From Eubacteriales bacterium (GTDB lineage Bacteria > Bacillota > Clostridia > Tissierellales > GPF-1), in contig DAOUQF010000001.1 in the NCBI GenBank assembly GCA_030625815.1, positions 124,001-188,000 of the forward strand: 64,000 nucleotides of DNA, read 5' to 3'. Both the position numbers and the translations under genes were made by a program. Below the pieces are notes generated by a model that did no database searches, had not been told where the DNA came from, and worked only from the letters and a program-made list of their open reading frames with translations. This document shows positions 41,992 through 50,546 of the stretch, piece by piece; position 1 is the stretch's first letter, and the number at the start of each line of letters is the position of its first letter.

Positions 41992-42675
41992 ATGAAATAT
42001 GAAGTTGTGTTTCTAGACGCGGACGGAACTGTATGGGATTTCAAGCGTTCTGAGGAAAAGGCGTTTGTTTCCACGATGAAGGATTATGGCGTTGTAGAGG
42101 ATTTGGAAGGCGTTTATCAGCGTTATAGCCGGATCAATGAGCTGCTGTGGGAGCGCTTGGAACAAGGATTGATTCAGAAAGTCGAACTCCGCAGAAAACG
42201 ATTTGTGGATTTGTTTGCCGAATTTCATTTCGATCTTCCAGTCAATGAATTTAGTCAAAAATATTTGGCTGCCATTGCGCAAGGGAAGGATTTAATTGAA
42301 GGCGCCGAAGAAATCTGTCGATACTTATCAGAAAAATATCGCGTTGTGATTGTAACCAATGGTATGAAAGAAACCCAGCATAGTCGAATGGCTGGTTCTG
42401 TGTTGGAGCCATTTATTGAAAAGATGATTATTTCGGATGAAATATCGATTGCAAAACCCGAACCTGGGATCTTCGAATATGCAATGAATGCGATTGGATA
42501 TAAAGATAAAGAGCGTGTGATTATGATTGGAGATTCCTTGAGTGCAGATATTGCGGGTGGTGTGAATTTTGGCATTGATACCTGCTGGGTGAATCGATCT
42601 GGGAATAGGGGAAATGGTCAGATTGTACCACGGTATGAAATTTGTGATATTCGAGAATTGAAGAACTTGCTGTAA
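41992..42675 (+). CDS. HAD-family phosphatase, YjjG-like
   Basis: A 227-residue haloacid dehalogenase-type hydrolase resembling YjjG/PhoE-like nucleotidases. Motif I is FLDADGTVWDF, motif II VVIVTNG, motif III the lysine in IAKPEPGIF, and motif IV MIGDSLSADI. A helical cap lies between motifs I and II. ATG 41992 is preferred to 41986 because AGGGGGG gives proper spacing. It is a single-gene unit; the substrate (nucleoside monophosphate or other phosphate ester) is not certain. Confidence 0.88.
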   Translation: MKYEVVFLDADGTVWDFKRSEEKAFVSTMKDYGVVEDLEGVYQRYSRINELLWERLEQGLIQKVELRRKRFVDLFAEFHFDLPVNEFSQKYLAAIAQGKDLIEGAEEICRYLSEKYRVVIVTNGMKETQHSRMAGSVLEPFIEKMIISDEISIAKPEPGIFEYAMNAIGYKDKERVIMIGDSLSADIAGGVNFGIDTCWVNRSGNRGNGQIVPRYEICDIRELKNLL

Positions 42676-42708
42676 AAAAGAGTGGCTCATTGAGTCGCTC
42701 TTTTTGTG
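42674..42708 (+). terminator. Rho-independent terminator after the HAD gene
   Basis: AAAAAGAGTGGCTC pairs with GAGTCGCTCTTTTT (two G-U pairs) around ATT. Confidence 0.85.
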
Positions 42709-42781
42709 ATTAATTGTGATGGAAATCACTGTTTGAATATCTTAAACCCTGTAGGATGGAGATATAATTAAAGGAAGAAGA

Positions 42782-42889
42782 GATGAATGCGACGCGAAGA
42801 ATCCGGATGAGGTTTATGCTGAAATCGAGAGTGCTTTGGAACATGAAAAAGGTGGCCGACAATTGGCTGAAGGGTTGAAACCTTTATAG
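42782..42889 (+). pseudogene. Orphan 35-residue coding-like fragment
   Basis: This frame reads DECDAKNPDEVYAEIESALE and continues to LAEGLKPL-stop, with normal composition for a real protein C terminus, but has no start codon in frame. A TATAAT at 42763-42768 and AGGAAGAAG lie just upstream, where an ATG in another frame opens only 31 unlikely residues. It could be the remnant of a truncated gene. I do not recognise the family. Otherwise 42709-42970 holds only a terminator. Confidence 0.3.
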
Positions 42890-42906
42890 AAACGAATGGG
42901 GTATAA

Positions 42907-42940
42907 AGACAGTGGCGTTAAAAGCTGCTGTCTTTTTCGT
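42907..42940 (+). terminator. Rho-independent terminator
   Basis: AAAGACAG pairs with CTGTCTTT, extended by weaker pairs in the loop, followed by TTCG. Confidence 0.7.
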
Positions 42941-42970
42941 TGATGGAAAATTGAGTAAAGGAGAATAAAG

Positions 42971-43789
42971 ATGAGGAAAATACAGAAACACTATGCGGGG
43001 AGGCTGTCGAGGGAAGGAGCTGGGGTGAAGCTGATACGGGTTTTTGGTTTCTATGATGTTGAGCGGTTGGATCCGTTTTTGCTGATGGATTTTTTCGACT
43101 CGGAAAATCCAGATGATTATCGCCGTGGTTTTCCTTGGCATCCCCATCGGGGAATCGAGACCATTACATATTTGATCCATGGTCGAATCAATCATGGAGA
43201 CAGCCTGGGGAATAAGGGTATGATCGAGCCACTGGGATGTCAATGGATGACGGCGGGAAGAGGGATCTTGCATCAAGAGATGCCGCAAGAAACGCCGCGT
43301 ATTTTGGGCTGTCAATTGTGGTTGAATTTACCTCAAGCAAATAAGATGTCCGATCCTGCTTATCGGGACATCACAGAAAAAGACTTGGCAATTTATGAAG
43401 ATGAGTATGTACATGTTAAAGTGATCTGCGGCGAGTACCGGGGTGCGACGGGACCGGTACAAGGAACCTATGTAAAACCGACGTACTTTGACGTTACGGT
43501 ATTTCCCGGTAAAGTCTTTATGTGGCAAATCGAAAAATCGAAGCAGTGCTTTGTTTTGCGAATTGAAGGCGACTTGTCAATTGCGGGAGAGTTTATTGAG
43601 GGGAGAGGGGCGTTGTTGACCAAGGGTGAAGATGTGCGTGTCGAATCGCAACATGGCGGGCGATTCCTGATTATCACCGGAGAACCTTTGGAAGAGTCAG
43701 TGGCATGGCGAGGCCCGATCGTGATGAATACCCAAAAGGAGTTGGAAGCGGCGTATCAGGAGTTGGAAGAGGGGACTTTTGTTCGATAA
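42971..43789 (+). CDS. Pirin-family bicupin protein
   Basis: A 272-residue cupin protein of the pirin family. The N-terminal cupin holds the metal ligands: FPWHPHRGIETITYLIHG (two histidines), INHGDSLGN and the QWMTAGRGILHQEMP segment. The second cupin follows residue about 150. Some pirins have quercetin dioxygenase activity and others act as redox regulators; the role here is open. ATG 42971 follows AAAGGAG. It precedes the TetR operon but is separated from it by that operon's own promoter. Confidence 0.93.
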   Translation: MRKIQKHYAGRLSREGAGVKLIRVFGFYDVERLDPFLLMDFFDSENPDDYRRGFPWHPHRGIETITYLIHGRINHGDSLGNKGMIEPLGCQWMTAGRGILHQEMPQETPRILGCQLWLNLPQANKMSDPAYRDITEKDLAIYEDEYVHVKVICGEYRGATGPVQGTYVKPTYFDVTVFPGKVFMWQIEKSKQCFVLRIEGDLSIAGEFIEGRGALLTKGEDVRVESQHGGRFLIITGEPLEESVAWRGPIVMNTQKELEAAYQELEEGTFVR

Positions 43790-43842
43790 CGAAGCCGAAT
43801 AGCAAAGCGGAAATAATTTGTCAGAAAATTCAAAACCTTCTT

Positions 43843-43892
43843 TTGACCAGGTTGGTCGGCGAGGATACAATGAAATTGACCGGACTGGTCGG
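43843..43892 (+). promoter_or_regulatory. Promoter with two TetR-type operators
   Basis: Two near-identical imperfect palindromes occur: TTGACCAGGTTGGTCGG (43843-43859) and TTGACCGGACTGGTCGG (43876-43892), 33 bp apart. The first overlaps a -35 box (TTGACC 43843-43848), 16 bp before a -10 box TACAAT (43865-43870). The second covers the likely transcription start. The TetR gene begins at 43908, so autoregulation is likely. Confidence 0.8.
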
Positions 43893-43907
43893 TGGAGGTG
43901 ATGCATC

Positions 43908-44546
43908 ATGGAGGATCGATTGAAAGCAATGGATCCGCAAAAAAAAGAACGCTTACTGCAAAGTGCCTATCAGGAGTTTGGAGAAAACCGTTTTGATAAG
44001 GCTTCAACCAATGTAATTGTTCGAAACGCGCAGATTTCGAAAGGGCTTTTATATCACTATTCTGGATCCAAGAAAGAGTTGTATCTCTATCTCTGCGAGT
44101 CTGCATTTAAAATGATGGCGAAGGAAATTGAAGAACGCGTTGATTGGGATAAATCGGATTTGTTTGAACGAATTAAAGCCATTGCCATCGTAAAATTTCA
44201 AATGGGAGAAAAATATCCCTATATTCTCCCTTTTTTTACATCAATTTATGCTGATCAAAAAATTATGGAAACAAACGGAATCATACAACAATATTCTGGA
44301 GATTTGTATAAACGGGTATATGCGCAGAATATCGATTATCAACTATTTAAGCCAGGCACTGATGTGGAAAAAGCAATTTCAATTGTTCGATGGACGATTG
44401 AAAAGTACGGAGAGGAGACACAGGCAAAGGAAATGATGACCGAATCCCCTATCGATTATGGCGAAATGATTCTGGGGATTGATGTGTACTTGAAAATGCT
44501 TCGCAGTGCATTCTACAAAGAGGAAAGGGGCGAAATTTTTGATTAA
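43908..44546 (+). CDS. TetR-family transcriptional regulator
   Basis: A 212-residue repressor. The N-terminal HTH spans about residues 10-55 (ERLLQSAYQEFGENRFDKASTNVIVRNAQISKGLLYHYSGSKKELY), a canonical TetR arrangement; the C-terminal helical domain should bind the inducer. ATG 43908 follows GGAGGTG. Two matching palindromes overlap its promoter. The ABC ATPase gene overlaps its stop, so it controls itself and the export operon. The inducer is probably a substrate of the transporter. Confidence 0.92.
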   Translation: MEDRLKAMDPQKKERLLQSAYQEFGENRFDKASTNVIVRNAQISKGLLYHYSGSKKELYLYLCESAFKMMAKEIEERVDWDKSDLFERIKAIAIVKFQMGEKYPYILPFFTSIYADQKIMETNGIIQQYSGDLYKRVYAQNIDYQLFKPGTDVEKAISIVRWTIEKYGEETQAKEMMTESPIDYGEMILGIDVYLKMLRSAFYKEERGEIFD

Positions 44547-45393
44547 AGTGAGCAATTTATATCACTCGTACAGCAAGGATGAACATTATGCGGTGAAGGA
44601 TGTTAGCTTTGAAGTGAAGGAAGGGGAGATCTTTGGCTTCTTGGGACCATCCGGCGCGGGGAAATCAACGACACAAAACATTATGACCGGGTTGCTTCAA
44701 TTGCAGAAGGGAACTGTTACAGTTGCCGGTTATGATGTAAAGACAATCTCTAACAAAATGTTTAATCAGATCGGCATGTCCTTTGAGGAATCGAATGTCT
44801 ACAGTAAATTGTCTGCCAAAGAAAATCTCGAATTCTATCGGAAACTCTTCGATGTCGAAACCCGTGAGCCCATGGAATTGCTGCGGATGGTGGGGCTTCA
44901 TGACAAGGCAGATATTCGTGCCGGGGAGTTCTCAAAGGGGATGAAGCATCGGTTGACCTTTGCTCGATCCATGATTAACAATCCGACTCTTTGGTTTTTG
45001 GACGAACCGACAACCGGGCTGGATCCTGCAATTGCTTCGGAGATCAAGGGAATCATTCGCGAGCAAAACAAAAAGGGTGTTACGATCTTTCTGACAACGC
45101 ATAATATGTATATCGCCGATGAGCTTTGCGATCGAGTGGCGTTTATTGTAGACGGAGAAATTTTATTGATCGATTCACCGCGAAACCTGAAATTACAATA
45201 TGGCGATAAGCTGGTTGAGGTTGAATACATCAAAGACGGGGAAATCGTTAAGGAAAGCTTTTCAACGATTCAGAAGGATGACTTGGCCAAACTTCAAGAA
45301 GTGATCGGGACCTATGAAATTCAGACCATGCATACAAAGGAGGCAACCTTAGAAGAGATCTTCATTAAAGTCACAGGAAGGGAGCTGGTCTGA
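44539..45393 (+). CDS. ABC transporter ATPase (ABC-2 export type)
   Basis: A 284-residue ATP-binding protein of an exporter. Walker A is GPSGAGKS, Walker B is LWFLDEPTTGLD, the signature is the variant FSKGMKHR, and the switch histidine is in TTHNM. The C-terminal extension is typical of CcmA/DrrA-like exporters. The start is TTG 44539, 8 bp after AGGAAAGGGG within the TetR gene; no ATG has suitable spacing. It is followed by two permease genes. Confidence 0.92.
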   Translation: MIKVSNLYHSYSKDEHYAVKDVSFEVKEGEIFGFLGPSGAGKSTTQNIMTGLLQLQKGTVTVAGYDVKTISNKMFNQIGMSFEESNVYSKLSAKENLEFYRKLFDVETREPMELLRMVGLHDKADIRAGEFSKGMKHRLTFARSMINNPTLWFLDEPTTGLDPAIASEIKGIIREQNKKGVTIFLTTHNMYIADELCDRVAFIVDGEILLIDSPRNLKLQYGDKLVEVEYIKDGEIVKESFSTIQKDDLAKLQEVIGTYEIQTMHTKEATLEEIFIKVTGRELV

Positions 45394-46508
45394 TGAAATT
45401 ATGGCATAGCTTTCTAAAGGAAATGAAGTTGTCGGCAAGCGGGTTTTATTTCTATGTTGAAATCTTGGTTGCTGTGATCCTCTTGGTGATTGTTTTATTT
45501 GTTGTTCCGGAGAACTTCCGAAGTGTTGAGGATGAATATTTGTTCTATGAGTGGCCGGAAGGTTTTTTTGAAGAGTTTGTATTGCCGACTTTAATGGAAG
45601 ATGATTTAGATGGGAAGATCGAATCGGTAGAATTGGAGGGCGATGATGTTCTTTATCCGGCTCAGCTGATCGAATCAGAGAATACGCGGTTTTATATTTT
45701 TGAAAGTGAAGAGGCAGTGCTTCGGTTGACGGATCTGGATCGTCCAAAGGTAGGCGCGATCATTCGCATGGATGATCAATATCAGCCTTATTACGAGTAC
45801 TACTTGCAGGGGTATGAAACCCAAAGGCTTCGAAATGTATATAGCATTTTTCATATACTTGATTTTGACTTGATGGAAGCAGAATTCGACAAGCAGGAAG
45901 TACGTTCTTTGACCAATGGATACATCGAGCTAAGCGATCGAGAGAATGTCGTCCCTGCGTTATTGACCTTTAATGGGAGCTTGATGGGGGTATTTATTAT
46001 CGCGGCTTATATCTTCTTGGACAAGCAATCCGGGATTATCAAGGCTTATGCGATCACCGCGTCATCCGTATGGCAGTACTTGATGAGCAAGGTCGGTGTT
46101 GTTTTAGTTTCAACTGTTTTATCGACGGCGATCGTTGTGGTTCCGATCATGCGCTTGCAGCCGAATTACGGAATTCTCTTTGTCCTTCTATTGGCATCAG
46201 GATTCTTTTCTTCCACCTTGGGATTGGTTGTAGCGAGTTTTTATCGGAATATGATGCAGGCGTTTGGCGTCTTGTATTTCTTGATGATCGGCTTGATGCT
46301 GCCAGCGATCGCGTACTTTACGCCAAGCTGGAATCCGATTTGGATTCAGTGGATCCCAACCTATCCATTGATTCAGGCCTTTAAAGAAACGATTCTTGTC
46401 AATGGCGATCTCGGTTATGTCGCTTGGGTATCCTTGGGATTTTTTATAGCAAGCGTGATTCTTTTCGTATTCGCGAACGTTCGCTATAAGAAAACCCTCG
46501 TTTCATAA
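45393..46508 (+). CDS. ABC-2 type permease
   Basis: A 371-residue membrane protein. One helix near the N terminus (FYFYVEILVAVILLVIVLFVVP) is followed by a large acidic extracytoplasmic domain of about 150 residues. Five more helices follow (VPALLTFNGSLMGVFIIAAYIFL onward). This is the ABC-2 layout of a drug, lipid or peptide exporter. ATG 45393 overlaps the ATPase stop (TGATGA). It probably forms a heterodimer with the next permease. Confidence 0.85.
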   Translation: MKLWHSFLKEMKLSASGFYFYVEILVAVILLVIVLFVVPENFRSVEDEYLFYEWPEGFFEEFVLPTLMEDDLDGKIESVELEGDDVLYPAQLIESENTRFYIFESEEAVLRLTDLDRPKVGAIIRMDDQYQPYYEYYLQGYETQRLRNVYSIFHILDFDLMEAEFDKQEVRSLTNGYIELSDRENVVPALLTFNGSLMGVFIIAAYIFLDKQSGIIKAYAITASSVWQYLMSKVGVVLVSTVLSTAIVVVPIMRLQPNYGILFVLLLASGFFSSTLGLVVASFYRNMMQAFGVLYFLMIGLMLPAIAYFTPSWNPIWIQWIPTYPLIQAFKETILVNGDLGYVAWVSLGFFIASVILFVFANVRYKKTLVS

Positions 46509-46520
46509 GGAGGGGAGAAA

Positions 46521-47522
46521 ATGTTGAAAAAAAGTTGGATTATTTTTATGCGGGATTTCAAAGTTAATCTGCGCGATTTTCTCGCTCTCTATCTTTTATT
46601 GATTCCTTTGATTTTTGCCTTGGGCATCAATTTGCTGGCGCCCAGCATCAATGATACTACAATCAATCTTGGGATGATTGCAGGAGAGAATTCCGATCAG
46701 GCAGCCTATTTTTCCCAGTATGCCAAGGTTGAGGTTTTTTCGAATCAGGAGGATCTCGATGCACGAATTATGAGACGGGATGATTTCTTCGGCATCGTTG
46801 CCGAGGGTGGCGAGTATTATGTCTTGAAACAAGGCAATGAAAATGAAGGTGTTGTCGATTATGCGAAGGTTCTGCTAACCTTTTACGAGCAAGATGTTCA
46901 ATTGGAAGAGACCAATGCAGAGATCTTTGATCTGGGACGAACCGTGCCACCGATGAAGAAATTATTGGTGAACGGAGGGATCCTCTTTATTTCTGTTCTG
47001 GGCGGGATGATGATCACCTTTAACATCGTAGAAGAAAAAGTGGATCGAACCATCCGTGCCATTCTTTTGACGCCGATTTCCCGTCGAGGCTTTATCGTAG
47101 GGAAAAGCATGATGGGTGTGTTCTTGACCCTCTATGGAACCATAGCGATGATTCTCATTACAGGTTTTGGGAATGTCAACTTGTTGCAGTTGTTGACTGT
47201 GGTGCTATTGGCATCCATTATTAGTATTCTGGTTGGCTTTATACAAGGCGTGCGCAACGATGATGTAATCAATGCGGCGGCAAATCTGAAGCTCTTGTTC
47301 TTGCCTCTCGTTGGGGCGATTGCCGGAGCAGAGTTGCTGAGTGATAAATGGCAAATTCTCTTATATTGGATTCCGTTCTATTGGGCATATAAGGGGAATG
47401 ATGCTGTGTTAACGCAAACGGCAACCTGGCCGCAGATTGGACTGTATGCGGGCATTATTCTGGCGATCTCAGTCGCTGTGTATTTTCTGTTGGCTCCAGA
47501 AATCAAAGAAGGACTTGAATAA
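46521..47522 (+). CDS. ABC-2 type permease
   Basis: A 333-residue membrane protein with the same layout as the preceding permease: an N-terminal helix (FLALYLLLIPLIFALGINLLAP), an extracytoplasmic domain, and five helices including the VDRTIRAILLTPISRRGFIVGKSMMG segment conserved in ABC-2 permeases. AAGGAGGGG precedes ATG 46521. It ends the TetR-controlled operon and is followed by a strong terminator. Confidence 0.88.
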   Translation: MLKKSWIIFMRDFKVNLRDFLALYLLLIPLIFALGINLLAPSINDTTINLGMIAGENSDQAAYFSQYAKVEVFSNQEDLDARIMRRDDFFGIVAEGGEYYVLKQGNENEGVVDYAKVLLTFYEQDVQLEETNAEIFDLGRTVPPMKKLLVNGGILFISVLGGMMITFNIVEEKVDRTIRAILLTPISRRGFIVGKSMMGVFLTLYGTIAMILITGFGNVNLLQLLTVVLLASIISILVGFIQGVRNDDVINAAANLKLLFLPLVGAIAGAELLSDKWQILLYWIPFYWAYKGNDAVLTQTATWPQIGLYAGIILAISVAVYFLLAPEIKEGLE

Positions 47523-47530
47523 ACGGCAAA

Positions 47531-47560
47531 GGTCTCGGAGAAATTCCGAGACCTGTTTTA
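47531..47560 (+). terminator. Rho-independent terminator of the export operon
   Basis: AGGTCTCGGA (47531-47540) pairs perfectly with TCCGAGACCT (47546-47555) and is followed by GTTTT. Confidence 0.88.
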
Positions 47561-47597
47561 TGGTATAATTTGGGTAACGGAAAGAAGGCGAAAGAGG

Positions 47598-48014
47598 ATG
47601 GCGAAGAAGAATAAGAGGATGGCGATTTTGCACTTGTTTATCGGAATTGGCGCAGTATTTGGCGGGCTGGCGGCAATTCTGCAACCGCATAGCCCCATGG
47701 GAATATCGACGGATGTTCTGAAAGGATCGCCATTTGAGAATTTCTTGATTCCAGGATTGATCCTTTTTGGTTTTATTGGATTGGGAAATAGTTTGGCGGG
47801 TATCCTTGTTTGGCGAGGTTCAAAAATGACAGGGTATATTTCCGGATTCTTTGGATGTGGATTGATAATTTGGATCATTGTACAGTGTTGGATTATGGGC
47901 GAAGTTGTCTTCCTGCATATTCTTTATTTGGTTTTGGGAATGATTCAAGCCATTTTGGGATTGCGAATGCTGTTTTATAATCGTCAATTCCCATTCTCTG
48001 TTTTTTATAAGTAA
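47598..48014 (+). CDS. Hypothetical four-helix membrane protein
   Basis: A 138-residue protein with four hydrophobic helices (about 8-27, 47-70, 78-97 and 103-125) and a short basic N terminus (MAKKNKRMA). No family is recognised. A TATAAT box at 47565-47570 and GAAAGAAGG upstream support expression from ATG 47598. It is followed after 64 bp by the M17 aminopeptidase gene, but nothing links the two functionally. Confidence 0.7.
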   Translation: MAKKNKRMAILHLFIGIGAVFGGLAAILQPHSPMGISTDVLKGSPFENFLIPGLILFGFIGLGNSLAGILVWRGSKMTGYISGFFGCGLIIWIIVQCWIMGEVVFLHILYLVLGMIQAILGLRMLFYNRQFPFSVFYK

Positions 48015-48078
48015 GGACTGCATCATTGGCTAAGAAACGATATGAAAAAAAGAGAACACAATCAAGAGGAGGTTGGAA

Positions 48079-49527
48079 ATGAATCTATCATTGGCAAGCG
48101 AGTGGAAAAAGAGAGATTTAGATGGTTTGTTGATTCCCATGTATGAAGAGGAGTTGTCATTTGAAGGATTGGACATTCCGATGGAACAATTGCTAGAGAC
48201 AAAGCGATTTGAGGGAAAAGTTGGATCGCAATACACCGTAACCAGAATCGAAGACGGAAACTTTGTGAATATGGTTTTACTTGGTTTGGGAAAACGCGGC
48301 GATATCGGATATCGAAAATTATTGAATGTATTGGCGGATGGATTCAGAACCTTGAAAAAACAAAAAGTTAAAAAAGGCGCCATCTTGTTTGTCGGCGGAA
48401 GTGTTGTAGCTAATGACACCTATGTGAAGGCTGCGGTGGAAGCAACCATTATGGGAGACTATCTTTTCGATGAGTTCAAATCAAAGGAAGAGGAAGAGGC
48501 GGAAGAATTGAGTTTTGCGATTGTTGTTGAGCAACCGGATCGATATGCGTCAGTTTTTGAAGAGGCTGAGATCTTGGCAACAGCAAATTTGGTTGCCCGT
48601 GACCTGGTGAATCAACCGGCAAATGTCATCAATTCTGTTACACTCGCGCAGCGTGTTGAAGAATTGGGGGAAGAGAACGGCTTCGAGGTGGACATCAAGG
48701 GACTGGAAGAAATTCAAGCCCTGCAGATGGAAGCGTTTTTATCTGTAGCGCGGGCATCGGATATCGAACCGCGATTGATTGTGATGCGTTATAAGGGGGA
48801 TCCTGACAATGAAGAAATTCTTGGATATGTCGGGAAGGGATTGACCTATGATGCGGGTGGATTGTCCATCAAATCCACCACAAACATGGTGACCATGAAG
48901 GACGACATGGGCGGTTCGGCAGCCGTGATCGGTGCCATGTGCGCAATTGCGGAAGCGAAATTGAAGCGCAATGTCGTTGCGGTCGTGGCGGCCTGCGAGA
49001 ACATGATCTCGGGCAGCAGCTATCGCCCTGGGGACATTATCGACTCGATGGGCGGTAAGTCCATCTACATCGGCAATACGGATGCGGAGGGCCGTTTGAC
49101 TCTGATCGATGCAATGCATTATATCGTAACAGAAGAGAATGTAACCAAGGTACTGGACATTGCAACGCTGACAGGAGCGGCTTTGCATTGCACGGGGAAT
49201 GCAGCGTCTGTTGCCATCGGTACGGACGATCAATTCTATGATGATGTGAATGAAGCCTTTTACCTGAGTGGCGAACAGATCTGGCGAATGCCGATTTTTG
49301 ATGAGTACAAGGAATTGATCAAACATGAAGAGGCGGATTTGACCAATACGGCCGGGAAGCCCGGGACCATTACGGCGGGGCTGTTTATTGGAGAATTCAA
49401 TGGCGGCTTGCCATGGGTGCATATTGATATTGCAGGGACCATTTGGTCGACAAAAGAAGAGGGGGTTTTGTCAAAGGGCGGCACAGGCGTTGCGGTGAGA
49501 CCGCTTTACTATTTGGCAAAAGCATAG
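48079..49527 (+). CDS. Leucyl aminopeptidase, M17 family
   Basis: A 482-residue cytosolic metallopeptidase that removes N-terminal residues from peptides. The catalytic domain shows GKGLTYDAGGLSIK, MKDDMGGSAAV, and the M17 signature NTDAEGRLTLIDA. The N-terminal domain (about 1-170) is the usual non-catalytic part. ATG 48079 follows AGAGGAGG; an upstream TTG 48073 overlaps that site. It complements the peptide import and dipeptidase genes found around 32-42 kb. Confidence 0.95.
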   Translation: MNLSLASEWKKRDLDGLLIPMYEEELSFEGLDIPMEQLLETKRFEGKVGSQYTVTRIEDGNFVNMVLLGLGKRGDIGYRKLLNVLADGFRTLKKQKVKKGAILFVGGSVVANDTYVKAAVEATIMGDYLFDEFKSKEEEEAEELSFAIVVEQPDRYASVFEEAEILATANLVARDLVNQPANVINSVTLAQRVEELGEENGFEVDIKGLEEIQALQMEAFLSVARASDIEPRLIVMRYKGDPDNEEILGYVGKGLTYDAGGLSIKSTTNMVTMKDDMGGSAAVIGAMCAIAEAKLKRNVVAVVAACENMISGSSYRPGDIIDSMGGKSIYIGNTDAEGRLTLIDAMHYIVTEENVTKVLDIATLTGAALHCTGNAASVAIGTDDQFYDDVNEAFYLSGEQIWRMPIFDEYKELIKHEEADLTNTAGKPGTITAGLFIGEFNGGLPWVHIDIAGTIWSTKEEGVLSKGGTGVAVRPLYYLAKA

Positions 49528-49539
49528 TATGGTGTATAG

Positions 49540-49576
49540 AGAGATCGGAAAGAGTAATCTTTGCGGTCTCTTTTTA
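49540..49576 (+). terminator. Rho-independent terminator after the M17 gene
   Basis: AGAGATCG pairs with CGGTCTCT (one G-U pair) and is followed by TTTTAT. Confidence 0.8.
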
Positions 49577-49605
49577 TGAAGAATCTAATGAGAGTGGGAA
49601 TAAAA

Positions 49606-49800
49606 ATGGATGGAACCAAGAGAACCAATATCAAGATTGGAAGTCAAGTCAAGGTTGTGCAAAAGCCGCATCAACGAACGGGAGAATTGACGGAGGGAGT
49701 CGTTGCTCGGCTTTTGACGAAATCGAAGACGCATCCCCATGGGATCAAAGTGATGCTGGATGATGGAATTGTTGGACGAGTCAAGGAAGTAATCGAGTAG
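49606..49800 (+). CDS. ywbE: YwbE-family protein
   Basis: A 64-residue protein closely resembling Bacillus YwbE (DUF2196). It has TNIKIGSQVKVVQKPHQRTG at the start, followed by the conserved KTHPHGIKVMLDDGIVGRV. The KOW-like strand pattern suggests a nucleic-acid or protein-binding barrel; function is unknown. ATG 49606 is chosen because it gives the family's usual length and follows GAGAGTGGG; ATG 49588 and 49576 lie in or right after the preceding terminator. Confidence 0.85.
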   Translation: MDGTKRTNIKIGSQVKVVQKPHQRTGELTEGVVARLLTKSKTHPHGIKVMLDDGIVGRVKEVIE

Positions 49801-49865
49801 TCGAGTTGACAGAATTTTTAAAGATTATATAATAGAGAAAAATATCAAGAATTCTTGGAGGGTTT

Positions 49866-50438
49866 ATGGATAAGAAGAATCAGCGTTTGGACGATATTTT
49901 ACTCTATAATCAATCGTTTGTTGAAAAGAAAGAATATGAGCAATATGAGACAACGAAACACCCGGAAAAGAAGATGGTAGTCTTGTCGTGCATGGATACG
50001 CGATTGACAGAGCTGTTGCCGCAAGCTATGAATATTAAAAATGGCGATGCAAAGATTGTGAAAAATGCCGGGGCGACGATTATGCATCCCTTTGGGAGTA
50101 TTGTCAGAAGTATCTTGGTTGCTGTTTATGAATTTGAAGCGGAGGATCTTTTCGTAGTGGGGCATTATGGCTGCGGAATGAGCAATCTGAATGGCCGTCT
50201 TTTATTGAATAAGATGAGGGAACGAGGGATCAAGGAATCGACCATCGACACGCTGCAGTATTCGGGCATCGATGTGGAGGCCTGGCTGCATGGGTTTGAA
50301 TCGGAAGAAGCGGCTGTTCGAGAGAGTGTGGAAGCCCTTGTGAATCATCCTCTGATGCCAACGGGCGTCCGTGTGCATGGACTATTGATGGATCCGACGA
50401 CGGGTAAACTTGACATTGTAATTGATGGAAGAAAATAA
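49866..50438 (+). CDS. Beta-class carbonic anhydrase
   Basis: A 190-residue enzyme interconverting CO2 and bicarbonate. The zinc site is formed by VLSCMDTRL (Cys and the Asp-Arg dyad) and GHYGCGM (His and Cys), with the intervening VKNAGATI strand typical of the small bacterial beta class. GGAGGG precedes ATG 49866. It is a single-gene unit followed by a hairpin terminator. Confidence 0.94.
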   Translation: MDKKNQRLDDILLYNQSFVEKKEYEQYETTKHPEKKMVVLSCMDTRLTELLPQAMNIKNGDAKIVKNAGATIMHPFGSIVRSILVAVYEFEAEDLFVVGHYGCGMSNLNGRLLLNKMRERGIKESTIDTLQYSGIDVEAWLHGFESEEAAVRESVEALVNHPLMPTGVRVHGLLMDPTTGKLDIVIDGRK

Positions 50439-50448
50439 GTGTTTTAGG

Positions 50449-50480
50449 AAAAGCATGGTGGTGATCGCTATGCTTTTTGT
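50449..50480 (+). terminator. Rho-independent terminator
   Basis: AAAAGCAT (50449-50456) pairs with ATGCTTTT (50470-50477) and is followed by TGTC. A TATAAT at 50501-50506 downstream may be the -10 box of the lemA gene. Confidence 0.7.
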
Positions 50481-50546
50481 CTATTTTTGGGATTCCCTGA
50501 TATAATAGGGTAATGAATAATGGATTTTATTGAAGGGGGAATTTGA

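Noticed and set aside
42783-42878. 31-residue frame starting at ATG 42783
   Set aside because: The composition is dominated by Arg, Met and Lys, there are no family features, and the overlapping frame reads more like a real protein end.
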